DNA of 22,263 bases from CAZKRU01 sp964555235. Lineage in GTDB: Bacteria > Verrucomicrobiota > Verrucomicrobiia > Methylacidiphilales > CAMAQI01. Each line of letters starts with the position of its first letter. The first letter of the stretch is position 1. The notes below the pieces were generated by a model. That model made no database searches. It saw only the letters and a program-made list of their open reading frames with translations, and had not been told where the DNA came from. The translations under genes and the position numbers were made by a program. Below are positions 14,420-22,022 of this stretch, in pieces. Where the stretch lies: the NCBI GenBank assembly GCA_964555235.1, contig CAZKRU010000071.1:1-22263 (forward strand), in the 5' to 3' direction.

Positions 14420-16155
14420 AATCGCTCGATCTTCTTCCTCCTCCTCAAAAGATAAAAATGGGCTCGGGAGTCACCGCTCAACGTCGGGTCCAGTGCGTTC
14501 TCGAATCGGTCGGTCGTCCGGAGGTTGGAGCCTATCGGCTTTCGATTTCAAAATCTGAAACGAAGATTCATGCGTGCGATGAGGAGGGGCTTTTTTATGC
14601 AGCCCAGACCTTGGCCCAGATCGATCGTCAATTTCCGAAAGCACGCCCTTGTCTCGAAATTCTCGATTGGCCCGATTATCCAGTGCGCGGATTTTATCAT
14701 GACGTGACCCGGGGAAAAGTTCCGAAACTCAAGACGCTTCTTCAGCTTGCAGAGACTTGCGCGAGCTACAAATTGAATCATCTGGAGCTTTATATTGAGC
14801 ATACCTTTGCCTTTAAAAAATATCCGAAGGTCTGGCGGGATGCCGATCCGTTGACGGCGGATGAAATTCAAGCCTTGGATGCGCGCTGTGCGGAGCTGCA
14901 CATTGATTTGGTTCCTTCCTTCAGCACGTTTGGACATTTTTATACATGGATTCGCCAGCAATGTCCTGAGCTCAATGAATTAGAGCGAGACGTTTCCAAG
15001 GATCCATTTCATTGGGTCGATCGCATGGCTCATGATACGTTGGATTGTCAGAATCCAAAATCACTCGAGCTTGTCCGCAATATCATACGAGAGGTTCGTC
15101 CTCTTTTTCGATCCAAGTATTTTAATATCTGCTGCGATGAGACCTTTGATTTGGGAATCGGGAAGAATCAGGAATTAGCCAAACGAGTCGGGAAAGGGCG
15201 CCTTTATCTCGAATTTCTCAAAAAGATCATGGCGGTGGTCAAGGAGGTCGATGCGATACCGCTCTTTTGGGGGGATATCATTGGTCATTCTCCGGAACTT
15301 CTTTCGGAGATTTCGAAAGAGGCGATTGCACTCGACTGGGATTACTCACCAACCCTTGAGCAAAATCACGCAAAGCTTTTTCAGAAATCAAAACTCAACT
15401 TCATGGTTTGTCCGGGGGTTTCCGGTTGGAATCAGTGGCTTCCCCGCTATGCGGTAGCGCATGAAAATATCACGCGACTCGCAAAGTTAGGACGAAAGTG
15501 TGGGGCGCAAGGATTACTCAATACGGACTGGGGCGATTATGGTCACATCAATACCCTCGGCCCAACGCTCCCTGGATTGGCCTTGGGGGCTTCGGTGGCG
15601 TGGAATACGAACTCCAGACAACTGACGCTTAAGAATTTTGAGCCAATCGCTTCACGAATGATCTTGGGCGATGCGAGCGGAGAACTTCTCGAGTTATTGC
15701 GAGAGATCGTTCAAGTCAAACGAGGCGAGTGGGATGCGATCTGTTGGTCACTGGAGCCGCGACCCCGAGGTGCTCTTGAGGAGTGGTATGATGCGGCGAC
15801 GGGACTTTCCAAAGGGATCTTTCGGTATTCGCCGAAGGATTATCTGAAATCGATGAATCGAGTGAAGAAGCTCCGATCGCGAATTGAAAAGAAACTCACT
15901 CGCTGTAAGCCGGATGATCCGATTTTAGTGGAAGAGCTTCGAGTTGGATTGCTTGGAATCCAAGTCATAGAAGAACTCTATGTGAGCTTTCAAGTGCGCG
16001 CGGGGAAAATAAAACGGACTCCTGCGGGAAGCGAATCTCTTCCCAAAAGAATTCGAGAATTGGAGCGGCGATTGGGAGTCGTTTGGAAAAAGCGAAACAA
16101 ACCGAGCGAGTTTTATCGGATTCGAGAGGTTCTGAAAATGCTTGCCCAACTTTAA
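14416..16155 (+). CDS. Glycoside hydrolase family 20-type protein (putative beta-N-acetylhexosaminidase)
   Basis: A 579-residue protein without a signal peptide, so probably cytoplasmic. Residues 20-80 resemble the small GH20b domain that precedes the catalytic barrel (D-E-E-G-L-F-Y-A-A-Q-T-L-A-Q-I). The barrel opens with Y-P-V-R-G-F-Y-H-D-V-T-R-G (about 88-100) and carries the D-E pair of GH20 at residues 241-242 (N-I-C-C-D-E-T-F-D-L-G). W-G-D, W-D-Y and N-T-D-W-G-D-Y blocks follow. GH20 enzymes use substrate-assisted catalysis on terminal GlcNAc or GalNAc. The ATGA overlap with the photolyase gene suggests coupled expression despite unrelated roles. Exact substrate unknown. Confidence 0.85.
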   Translation: MKSLDLLPPPQKIKMGSGVTAQRRVQCVLESVGRPEVGAYRLSISKSETKIHACDEEGLFYAAQTLAQIDRQFPKARPCLEILDWPDYPVRGFYHDVTRGKVPKLKTLLQLAETCASYKLNHLELYIEHTFAFKKYPKVWRDADPLTADEIQALDARCAELHIDLVPSFSTFGHFYTWIRQQCPELNELERDVSKDPFHWVDRMAHDTLDCQNPKSLELVRNIIREVRPLFRSKYFNICCDETFDLGIGKNQELAKRVGKGRLYLEFLKKIMAVVKEVDAIPLFWGDIIGHSPELLSEISKEAIALDWDYSPTLEQNHAKLFQKSKLNFMVCPGVSGWNQWLPRYAVAHENITRLAKLGRKCGAQGLLNTDWGDYGHINTLGPTLPGLALGASVAWNTNSRQLTLKNFEPIASRMILGDASGELLELLREIVQVKRGEWDAICWSLEPRPRGALEEWYDAATGLSKGIFRYSPKDYLKSMNRVKKLRSRIEKKLTRCKPDDPILVEELRVGLLGIQVIEELYVSFQVRAGKIKRTPAGSESLPKRIRELERRLGVVWKKRNKPSEFYRIREVLKMLAQL

Positions 16156-16205
16156 TCTTGGGTCCCCATATTTTTAAGCCAGAATACTTTACGGAAACAT
16201 ACATC

Positions 16206-16856
16206 ATGGAGATCCTTTCTTACTCTGGTAGGGCGACTTCTCCGAAGGCGCCGTCGCTAGCGAGGCTCGCTCGGAGGTCGAGCCCTACCATTCTGTATCT
16301 CCTCGTCAGTATGATGCTGCTCGGAGTTGCCAAGCTCGGAGCGACTGAGGAGAATCGACTGAAGTCGTATCTGGAATACCGGACTTTTCCGAGAATCACA
16401 AAGACCGTTTATCCGATGGCCGACTCAGTGGCGAAACTTTGCAGGGATCCCAGAAGTGATCATGGGCTTCATCTCAAGGCAGGACTACATCTTTATGCGA
16501 ATCCGAGTGCCTTGAAGGGATTTCGGTCTGACTCAAAAGGGGTGCACTATTCCGTCGGTGCGGTTTGGGTGAAGGAGAAATATGAGAAGATGAACGATTT
16601 CAATCCGAGTATCATCACGGTGATGGAGAAAGTTACCGATCGAGGGTCTGTGGATGATTGGGTATTTACGCTGATTCGCTTAAGCGATAAGACCGAGGTG
16701 ACTGAGAGGGGAACGGTTTCTTGTCTGGATTGTCATAAAAAATTTCCAGAGAATGATTTTGTTTCGCCATTTACCGTGAAGATGATGCAGGATTTTCTTT
16801 CGGAAGAATCGAAGAGGAATGGTCCAACTCGCAGTCTGAAGACTGAAAAGCGTTAA
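16206..16856 (+). CDS. Cytochrome P460-like c-type haem protein, N-terminus containing an R1 repeat
   Basis: A 216-residue secreted protein. The haem-c motif C-L-D-C-H is at residues 173-177, followed by K-K-F-P-E-N-D-F, as at the end of cytochrome P460-type domains. The earlier block Y-S-V-G-A-V-W-V-K-E-K (about 115-125) is also typical. P460 proteins act in the periplasm, and some oxidise hydroxylamine or detoxify nitrogen oxides; which applies here is unclear. A hydrophobic signal segment spans about 28-46. Residues 7-29, before it, are translated from the 65-bp R1 palindrome, in frame. Met36 or Met37 could be alternative starts but would cut the hydrophobic core. Confidence 0.75.
   Translation: MEILSYSGRATSPKAPSLARLARRSSPTILYLLVSMMLLGVAKLGATEENRLKSYLEYRTFPRITKTVYPMADSVAKLCRDPRSDHGLHLKAGLHLYANPSALKGFRSDSKGVHYSVGAVWVKEKYEKMNDFNPSIITVMEKVTDRGSVDDWVFTLIRLSDKTEVTERGTVSCLDCHKKFPENDFVSPFTVKMMQDFLSEESKRNGPTRSLKTEKR
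16226..16290. repeat. Dispersed repeat R1, copy A (complete 65-bp palindrome)
   Basis: It begins TGGTAGGGC and ends GCCCTACCA. Inside these 9-bp perfect ends the arms stay partly complementary (GACTTCTCCGA / TCGGAGGTCGA). It shares 32 identical bases (16224-16255) with copy B at 21780-21811 and matches copy C at 25 of 28. The element has length 3n+2, but the junctions keep the reading frame of the P460-like gene open, so it is translated. Confidence 0.85.
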
Positions 16857-16888
16857 AGCAGGAGAAGCGATTGAGAGAGTGGGAGAAT

Positions 16889-16902
16889 CCTCAGGCCTGA
16901 GG
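16889..16902. other. 14-bp perfect palindrome at the fliS stop
   Basis: CCTCAGGCCTGAGG is its own reverse complement and contains the fliS stop codon. It lies in the 34-bp gap between the convergent P460-like and fliS genes. No T-run follows on either strand, so terminator function is doubtful. Confidence 0.35.
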
Positions 16903-17289
16903 GCTCTTTTGAGAGGCAGTCGTCGCGTCGGCTTCTTTCCAAGTGTTTCGAAGATCTTCAATGAGGGGGAGGATCTCTTGGATCGGCTGCGGATTTTGTT
17001 CCTTGAGGGCTTTGGAAAGTTGTTCCATGAAGAAGGAATAAAGGCCTGAGAGGTTTTTGCAAAGCTCGGGATAAACGTCTGGGCGAAGTGACGAGTTGAG
17101 TTCGGTCAAAATATCGGTGGCCCGCTTGACGGCATTTGCTGCGGCTTCGTACTGATCTCCCTGACCGGGCGTGAGGGCGGCTTTGGCTTCGTTGGAAAAA
17201 CGAAGCAATCCGTCATAAAGCATGATGATCATGCTGCCGGGTGAGGCGGTGTTGATCTGACCTTGAAGATAAGCTTCTTTTGGATTCAT
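16891..17289 (-). CDS. fliS: Flagellar export chaperone FliS
   Basis: A 132-residue helical protein with the FliS pattern: N-P-K-E-A-Y near the start, then the conserved L-Q-G-Q-I-N-T-A-S-P-G-S-M-I-I-M-L-Y-D-G-L, followed by four-helix-bundle sequence with L-N-S-S-L-R and L-S-G-L-Y-S-F. FliS binds the C-terminus of flagellin in the cytoplasm, preventing early polymerisation and guiding export. GAGG lies four bases before the ATG. It starts 6 bp after the stop of the unrecognised gene and is the last gene of the fliD operon. The tail A-S-Q-K-S-P-Q-A ends inside a 14-bp palindrome. Confidence 0.93.
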   Translation of the reverse strand: MNPKEAYLQGQINTASPGSMIIMLYDGLLRFSNEAKAALTPGQGDQYEAAANAVKRATDILTELNSSLRPDVYPELCKNLSGLYSFFMEQLSKALKEQNPQPIQEILPLIEDLRNTWKEADATTASQKSPQA

Positions 17290-17295
17290 GGGGCC

Positions 17296-17901
17296 TCAGC
17301 TCGGCTTTGGAAAGCTCTCGACCTCCTGGAGGGCCGATTGCATGAGTTCCCGGAATTTTTTGAGCCAGGGGATGAGACGATTTTCAAGGACATCTGAGAA
17401 GGTCACAACGTCAGCCACGGAAAACGATTTTCCGGCTTCGGCCATGAGCGAATTCATCTCGGCAAAGAGCGGTTCCATGACTTTTTCAAGCTTCTCTTCA
17501 TTCAGGATCGGCGCGAGGCTTGGGACATAGCCCAAGAGATGCTTGGTCGTTTCACAAATTTCAGTCCATTGATCCACAATCTCCTGGGGCTCTGCCAGAA
17601 GACAGTCGGTGACGAGCTGTTCGCATTTTTGTTCCAAGGCGCGAATTTCGGTGAGGTGGCTATGAAGGGTGGTAGCGAGGGCCTCTTGGAGGGGGATTGA
17701 TTCGATTTCTAATACAGTCGCCGCCGCAAAGTCTTTTTCAGCAACCTGAAGATTGCTCACGACTTTTCCATCGAGCTTACAGACGTGGATGGCGCGATTT
17801 TTTTCAAGTAAAATCTTCATGGCCGCCTCACAGTAAGCGGTGAAAGATTTTGAGGAGGGCTCCGGAAAGGAGGCGGGTTGGGCGTCGATGATGACCTTCA
17901 T
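17296..17901 (-). CDS. Unrecognised protein between fliD and fliS (putative flagellar accessory protein)
   Basis: A 201-residue soluble protein not matched to any family I know. The first 90 residues mix strands and helices (M-K-V-I-I-D-A-Q-P, A-I-H-V-C-K-L-D-G-K-V-V). From about 85 on it is mostly helical and acidic (L-T-E-I-R-A-L-E-Q-K-C-E-Q-L-V-T-D-C-L-L, W-T-E-I-C-E-T-T-K-H-L-L-G, V-L-E-N-R-L-I-P-W-L-K-K-F). It starts 24 bp after the fliD stop and ends 6 bp before fliS, so all three are almost certainly one transcript. FliT-type chaperones are often encoded beside fliD and fliS, but length and sequence do not clearly fit FliT. A chaperone or regulator of export is a guess from context. 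Confidence 0.7.
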   Translation of the reverse strand: MKVIIDAQPASFPEPSSKSFTAYCEAAMKILLEKNRAIHVCKLDGKVVSNLQVAEKDFAAATVLEIESIPLQEALATTLHSHLTEIRALEQKCEQLVTDCLLAEPQEIVDQWTEICETTKHLLGYVPSLAPILNEEKLEKVMEPLFAEMNSLMAEAGKSFSVADVVTFSDVLENRLIPWLKKFRELMQSALQEVESFPKPS

Positions 17902-17925
17902 TCCGAAATGTTATAGCAGAGATCT

Positions 17926-19611
17926 TTACTGAAAGAAACTAGAAAGTTGCTGTGAATTTCCTGAGGTGCTCTCGAGGTTGGCGAAGGAGGCCTTCAGGTA
18001 GGTCTCTTCGGCAAGGACTTGTAGCTCGATCCGGGCAATTTCGTTGTCAATGTCCTGCTGTCGGTTCGTAATGGAGGTCTGGCGGGTGGCCAAAATCCCG
18101 GTTCCCGTGGTGGCATACGAGTCAAGAATGGATCCCAGTCGCTTATCAAGGCCCGTGGTCGAATTTGTAAAGAGATCGATTACTTCCTGAGAGTAATTTA
18201 AGAGAGCATCCTGGAGCTTCGATGAGTCTGTGAGGGTTAGCGTGTTGTCGGTACTATTTCCGACGATTCCGAGGTCTTCCAGCATCCGAATCGTTCCACT
18301 GCTCGTCAAGGCAGCAGTGGTTGAACTACGGAGGGTACTCGGGAGGAACGAGACGGTCGAGTCGCTCGCCAGTTTTCCATTTCTCGTCAGATCATTCGGA
18401 TCCACCAAGGTGTAGCTTTTTACGAGATTTTGAGCGGAATTGTATTGTGAAACAAACGCATCAATCGATTTTTTAATTTTTTCAGCGTCATTCGAAACAT
18501 TGATCGTGACATCGCCTGTACTAATCGCGGTTACGGTGACTCCTGTCAGTCCGAGTTCTGCTGCAGTCAGCGTTTGATCTTCGCTCTGACGAACGGTGGC
18601 ATCGGTTCCCACGGTGAATTTTGTGGCGTTTCCGACGGAAGTGGAACTGTCGGTGCTGGTCAAGCGGAGGGCTGTGGCGAGATTGCTCGTGCCGTCGGCA
18701 ACGGTGATGTTTTGAGCCCCGCGATTTTTGCTCGTGAGAACGAGACGATCCGTATAGCTGTCAAAGGAGGCGATGACTCCAGCGGAGCTGTTGTTAATAT
18801 TGGTGAGAACGGTATCGAGAGAATCTCCAGCGGTGTAGGTGATGCTGATCCCGTTGACGGTAAAGGTTCCTGCGGTGAGGGCGGCTCCACTTCGGAGTGA
18901 TGCTCCGGCGAGTGCGGTGGTGGAATCGACGCGGCCTGCACCGATGTTGGAAGTCACTGAATTTGTTCCATTATTAAAAAGCTGGGCACGCTGAAGAAAA
19001 TCACTGGTGTCGGCTCCAGAACCAAGAATGATGGTTGATGCCGAGGCGAGATCAAATTTTCCAGTGGAAGCGTCGTAAGTTGCGGTGACTCCTGCCCCTG
19101 AGCTGTTGATCTTGGTGAGGACGCCGGTGATGGTGTCGCTCGTTGCGAGGGTGATTGTTTTTCCATTTACCGAAAAAGTTTTGCCGTCGTAACTCGTTGT
19201 TCCCAGAACATTTGAAATATCGGCAGCGGCTGCAGGAACGGCACTGAGTTTAGTATCAACATAAGCGCCGGCGATTTTCCCTCCAGTGAGGACTGAATTG
19301 GTAGCGACTTGAGTGATGCTGATGGCGACCGAGGCGGCGGTGGCGGTGTAGTCAACCGAAGCTGCGGCAATGGTTGCATCGGAGGTAGAGGCGGCTTTGG
19401 CCTTGTAGAGGTTGATATCGTTCAGAGTTGTCAGGGTGGAGCGAAGTCCACTCAGACTGGATTGAATAAAGGCAAAAGCACTCGACTGTTCTGATAGCTT
19501 TGACTTCTCCTCCGCAAGACGAACTTCCGGCTGTCGATTCAGCGCAGTGAGCTGTGCAATAATCGACGACGAATCAATTCCTGAAAAAAATCCACCTAGG
19601 CTAATACTCAT
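17926..19611 (-). CDS. fliD: Flagellar filament capping protein FliD (HAP2)
   Basis: A 561-residue protein. The N-terminus (S-L-G-G-F-F-S-G-I-D-S-S-S-I-I-A-Q-L) matches the FliD_N pattern G-L-x-S-G-x-D. Two stretches resemble the flagellin hook IN domain (S-V-N-G-K-T-I-T-L-A and T-V-N-G-I-S-I-T-Y-T, each followed by I-N-N/S-S-G/A-G-V). The C-terminal region has L-L-N-Y-S-Q-E-V-I-D-L-F-T and a coiled-coil end with Q-Q-D-I-D-N-E-I-A-R-I-E and F-F-Q. FliD caps the growing filament and drives flagellin folding outside the cell. A strong AGGAGGTG lies 4 bases before the ATG. It is the first gene of the operon with the unrecognised gene and fliS. Confidence 0.95.
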   Translation of the reverse strand: MSISLGGFFSGIDSSSIIAQLTALNRQPEVRLAEEKSKLSEQSSAFAFIQSSLSGLRSTLTTLNDINLYKAKAASTSDATIAAASVDYTATAASVAISITQVATNSVLTGGKIAGAYVDTKLSAVPAAAADISNVLGTTSYDGKTFSVNGKTITLATSDTITGVLTKINSSGAGVTATYDASTGKFDLASASTIILGSGADTSDFLQRAQLFNNGTNSVTSNIGAGRVDSTTALAGASLRSGAALTAGTFTVNGISITYTAGDSLDTVLTNINNSSAGVIASFDSYTDRLVLTSKNRGAQNITVADGTSNLATALRLTSTDSSTSVGNATKFTVGTDATVRQSEDQTLTAAELGLTGVTVTAISTGDVTINVSNDAEKIKKSIDAFVSQYNSAQNLVKSYTLVDPNDLTRNGKLASDSTVSFLPSTLRSSTTAALTSSGTIRMLEDLGIVGNSTDNTLTLTDSSKLQDALLNYSQEVIDLFTNSTTGLDKRLGSILDSYATTGTGILATRQTSITNRQQDIDNEIARIELQVLAEETYLKASFANLESTSGNSQQLSSFFQ

Positions 19612-19630
19612 ACAACACCTCCTGCGTTGT

Positions 19631-19658
19631 TAATCGGACGAATCATCCTCTTCCTTTA
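19631..19658 (-). promoter_or_regulatory. Candidate sigma-28 (FliA) promoter of fliD
   Basis: On the minus strand TAAA (19658-19655) is followed after 16 bp by TCCGATTA (19638-19631), matching the flagellar sigma factor's GCCGATAA at six of eight positions. The -10 end is 19 bp from the fliD ATG, leaving a leader barely longer than the ribosome-binding site. The spacer is one base longer than the usual 15. Confidence 0.4.
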
Positions 19659-19731
19659 GTTAAATCGACCATTCCTTTGGTCATAAGTCAATCTAAGTGA
19701 AGATCTTAGAATTTGCAAGTACTTATTCTCG

Positions 19732-19755
19732 TTTTCACATTTTGTTATGTGAAAA
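19732..19755. promoter_or_regulatory. Palindrome upstream of fliD, possible regulator site
   Basis: TTTTCACAT (19732-19740) and ATGTGAAAA (19747-19755) are exact inverted complements with a 6-bp centre. The spacing and TCACA/TGTGA core resemble a dimeric regulator site of the CRP/FNR kind, though this is only a resemblance. It lies about 120 bp upstream of the fliD start. Confidence 0.35.
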
Positions 19756-19895
19756 TACGATTAGAAGATTTGAATATATCTTAACTCGCTTGCAGACAAC
19801 GCTTTGTGATAAAATATTGGATTTTTTTAGCTCTTTAAACCATCTAACGCTCTATCGTATCGTGATCAAAACGATAGCCGCAGTTGGTTGAATCA

Positions 19896-19961
19896 GGAAC
19901 TCACGAACTCAGGAAAATAGGGTGATCCCGTCTGTTTTTGTTTCTTGAGTTTCTGAGTTCC
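19896..19961. repeat. R4: 66-bp imperfect palindrome of GAACTCA units
   Basis: The left arm (19896-19915, GGAACTCACGAACTCAGGAA) pairs with the right arm (19942-19961, TTCTTGAGTTTCTGAGTTCC) at 17 of 20 positions, with a 26-nt loop. Each arm is a tandem pair of a GAACTCA unit. It lies 67 bp downstream of the cysI stop and may end that transcript or be another small dispersed palindrome like R2 and R3. Confidence 0.75.
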
Positions 19962-20027
19962 AGATCTAAGAAACCGTGTTCTCAAGCCTTGATGGCTCAG
20001 GAAATTTGAAGGGACTCAACTGCGAAA

Positions 20028-21704
20028 TTAGGTCTTCGCAGTTACGTATCCGGCACGGTGACAGAAGTCGCCCAATTGCTCTCCCAAGTTTCTTTCTTGG
20101 GCGTAGCGTCGGAAGAGTCCACTCAATTCCTTAAGAATATCCTCATGTTTGAGGGATTCCTTATAGAGGGTATTGAGCCGGGTGCCGTCGTACTTGGCTC
20201 CGAGATAAAGATTGTATTTTCCGGGAGCGCGTCCGACCAATCCGATTTCTGCCAGATAAGGGCGCGCGCATCCGTTCGGACAACCGGTCATCCGGATGCT
20301 GATCGCCTCTTGATTCAGCCCGCACTCGTCGATGACTTTTTCCAGGTCGTTGAGGAGATCCGGGAGGTAACGCTCGCTTTCCGCAAGCGAAAGTCCACAG
20401 GTCGGGAGTGCGACACAGGCGAGCGAATTCAACCGCAAGCCGGTTTGCTTCCAGCAATTGTCCATCTTGTGATTACGAAGAATCTCTTCGATCTTTGACT
20501 TATTCTCCTCTGAAATTCGGGCGATGATCAGATTCTGGCTTGCTGTTAATCGGAAGTCGCCGTCGTGAATTTTTGCAATCTCGCGCAGACAAGTCTTCAT
20601 CGGATAATTCGCCGTATCGCGCACTCGACCATTCTGAATGAACAACGTGAGCGACCATTTGTTTTGAACGCCCTTGTGCCATCCGTAACGATCTGCAATT
20701 CCGGTGAAAGAATAGGGTTTGGCCGGTTGAAACTTGAATCCCATCCGGGTTTCCACTTCTCCCTTGAACCATTCAATTCCACGATCCGCAATGGTGTATT
20801 TAAGGCGGGCGTGTTTCCGGCTCGTGCGATCTCCGAAATCACGCTGAGTGGTCACCACACATTCGGCAACTTTCAGAACCTGCTCTTTTGTGCAGAAACC
20901 GATCAGATCCGCAAGACGGGCAAACGTATCCGCCTGACCGTGGCTCGTGCCGAGTCCCCCTCCGACGGTGACATTGAAGCCGATCAATTTTCCGTTTTCA
21001 ACGACTGCGATGTAACCGAGATCCTGTGAGAAAATATCGACATCGTTGCTCGGAGGAATGGCGACACCGATTTTGAATTTACGCGGAAGATAGGTTGCGC
21101 CGTAGATCGGCTCTTCCTCGCCACCGGCGACTTTTTCGTCCTCAAGCCAGATTTCATAATAGGCGCGGGTCTTCGGCAGGAGATGTTCGCTGATGCTCTT
21201 GGAGATCTCGTAAACTTCCTGATGGAGCTCCGACTGCTCGGGGTCCGGATTACACATCACGTTACGATTGACGTCGCCACAAGCGGCGATGGAATCCATC
21301 AGCTTTTGATGCATTCCTTTGATCGTATTGCGAAGATTTCCCTTCAGCAGGCCGTGAAGCTGGAACGCCTGGCGCGTCGTCAACTTCATCGTTTTATTGC
21401 CGTAAGTTTCCGAGAGATCATCCATCGTGAGCCATTGAGCGGGAGTCGCGATTCCACCGGGAACCCGGACACGAATCATGAAGCTGAAAGCTTTTTCCAG
21501 ATTCTGACGCTTGCGTTCAATTCGAAGATCGCGGTCATCCTGTTGATACATTCCGTGAAACTTGAGCAGGTTGGTATCGTCGTCACTGATGGCGCCGGTC
21601 GAAGTATCCGCAAGTCCATCGGCAATCGTTCCACGAAGGAAATTGCTTCGGCTCTTGATTTCCTCGACTTTGGTCAACGCTTTTTCAACAGTTTCCGTAC
21701 TCAT
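20028..21704 (-). CDS. cysI: Assimilatory sulfite reductase hemoprotein (beta subunit, CysI type)
   Basis: A 558-residue protein that reads like CysI throughout: F-H-G-M-Y-Q-Q-D-D-R-D, R-V-P-G-G, D-V-N-R-N-V-M-C, H-L-L-P-K-T-R-A-Y, T-Y-L-P-R-K-F-K, and F-N-V-T-V-G-G-G-L. The sirohaem/4Fe-4S cysteines are at 430 and 436 (A-C-V-A-L-P-T-C-G-L) and 475 and 479 (T-G-C-P-N-G-C-A), with the spacing known for the enzyme. Basic residues equivalent to the sulfite-binding Arg/Lys set appear conserved. It reduces sulfite to sulfide in the cytoplasm for cysteine synthesis. AAGGA lies six bases before the ATG. No cysJ flavoprotein or other sulfur gene is in the window. Confidence 0.93.
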   Translation of the reverse strand: MSTETVEKALTKVEEIKSRSNFLRGTIADGLADTSTGAISDDDTNLLKFHGMYQQDDRDLRIERKRQNLEKAFSFMIRVRVPGGIATPAQWLTMDDLSETYGNKTMKLTTRQAFQLHGLLKGNLRNTIKGMHQKLMDSIAACGDVNRNVMCNPDPEQSELHQEVYEISKSISEHLLPKTRAYYEIWLEDEKVAGGEEEPIYGATYLPRKFKIGVAIPPSNDVDIFSQDLGYIAVVENGKLIGFNVTVGGGLGTSHGQADTFARLADLIGFCTKEQVLKVAECVVTTQRDFGDRTSRKHARLKYTIADRGIEWFKGEVETRMGFKFQPAKPYSFTGIADRYGWHKGVQNKWSLTLFIQNGRVRDTANYPMKTCLREIAKIHDGDFRLTASQNLIIARISEENKSKIEEILRNHKMDNCWKQTGLRLNSLACVALPTCGLSLAESERYLPDLLNDLEKVIDECGLNQEAISIRMTGCPNGCARPYLAEIGLVGRAPGKYNLYLGAKYDGTRLNTLYKESLKHEDILKELSGLFRRYAQERNLGEQLGDFCHRAGYVTAKT

Positions 21705-21779
21705 AAGATCCTTTTGGTTTCAGGGGAGAATCACTCTGCAAAAAGAAGCCCCTGTTGCCAATTCATTTTTTTTGAGGGT

Positions 21780-21811
21780 TCTGGTAGGGCGACTTCTCCG
21801 AAGGCGCCGTC
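21780..21811 (+). repeat. Dispersed repeat R1, copy B (left half)
   Basis: These 32 bases are identical to 16224-16255 in copy A. The right half of the palindrome is missing. The last bases form part of the TGA stop (21812-21810) of the adjacent small membrane protein gene. It lies in the leader region upstream of cysI. Confidence 0.85.
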
Positions 21812-22022
21812 ACAAGTCTGACTTGAAGTTTGTTCTTCGATTTTGGAAGAGAAGTCGACGTGAGAGATACCAGATGGTGAGTGACAGAAAGACGATTGAG
21901 ATCAAGGTAGTAAAAATCCATCCACTTCCATGCCACCATTGGTGCGGGTAGTGGGAGCCACCAGTCCACCAAAGCAGTTCCCATGTGGACATCTCGCCGT
22001 TGATGGAGGAGGCAAGAATCAT
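21810..22022 (-). CDS. Small membrane protein, unknown (70 residues)
   Basis: A 70-residue protein with a polar Trp/His-rich start (E-L-L-W-W-T-G-G-S-H-Y-P-H-Q-W-W) and one strong membrane segment at about 35-53, followed by a basic tail (S-R-R-L-L-F-Q-N-R-R). Its ATG overlaps the stop of the upstream 60-residue gene (ATGA at 22022-22019), with GGGGAA nearby as ribosome-binding site. That coupling makes both more likely to be real. The stop codon is formed at the edge of repeat R1-B. No family recognised. Confidence 0.5.
   Translation of the reverse strand: MILASSINGEMSTWELLWWTGGSHYPHQWWHGSGWIFTTLISIVFLSLTIWYLSRRLLFQNRRTNFKSDL

Larger units (their letters stand above)
19612..20027. other. 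416-bp spacer, A+T-rich, with two palindromes and no convincing gene
   Basis: The gap between the cysI stop and fliD start holds the fliD promoter candidate, a perfect 9-bp-arm palindrome (19732-19755), a 7-bp inverted repeat CTATCGT / ACGATAG (19852-19877), and the R4 palindrome (19896-19961). A 64-residue plus-strand frame at 19697-19891 has no ribosome-binding site and an uneven composition; I do not call it a gene. The A+T-rich core differs from the flanking genes. Confidence 0.5.

Noticed and set aside
16857..16902. Bidirectional terminator at the P460-like/fliS junction
   Set aside because: The 14-bp palindrome has no loop and no T-run on either strand.
19697..19891. Plus-strand frame of 64 codons upstream of fliD
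   Set aside because: No ribosome-binding site; it spans two palindromes and A+T-rich DNA; composition unlike its neighbours.
21183..21821. Plus-strand frame of 212 codons opposite cysI
   Set aside because: Antisense to a well-conserved CysI sequence; its end runs into the R1 repeat.
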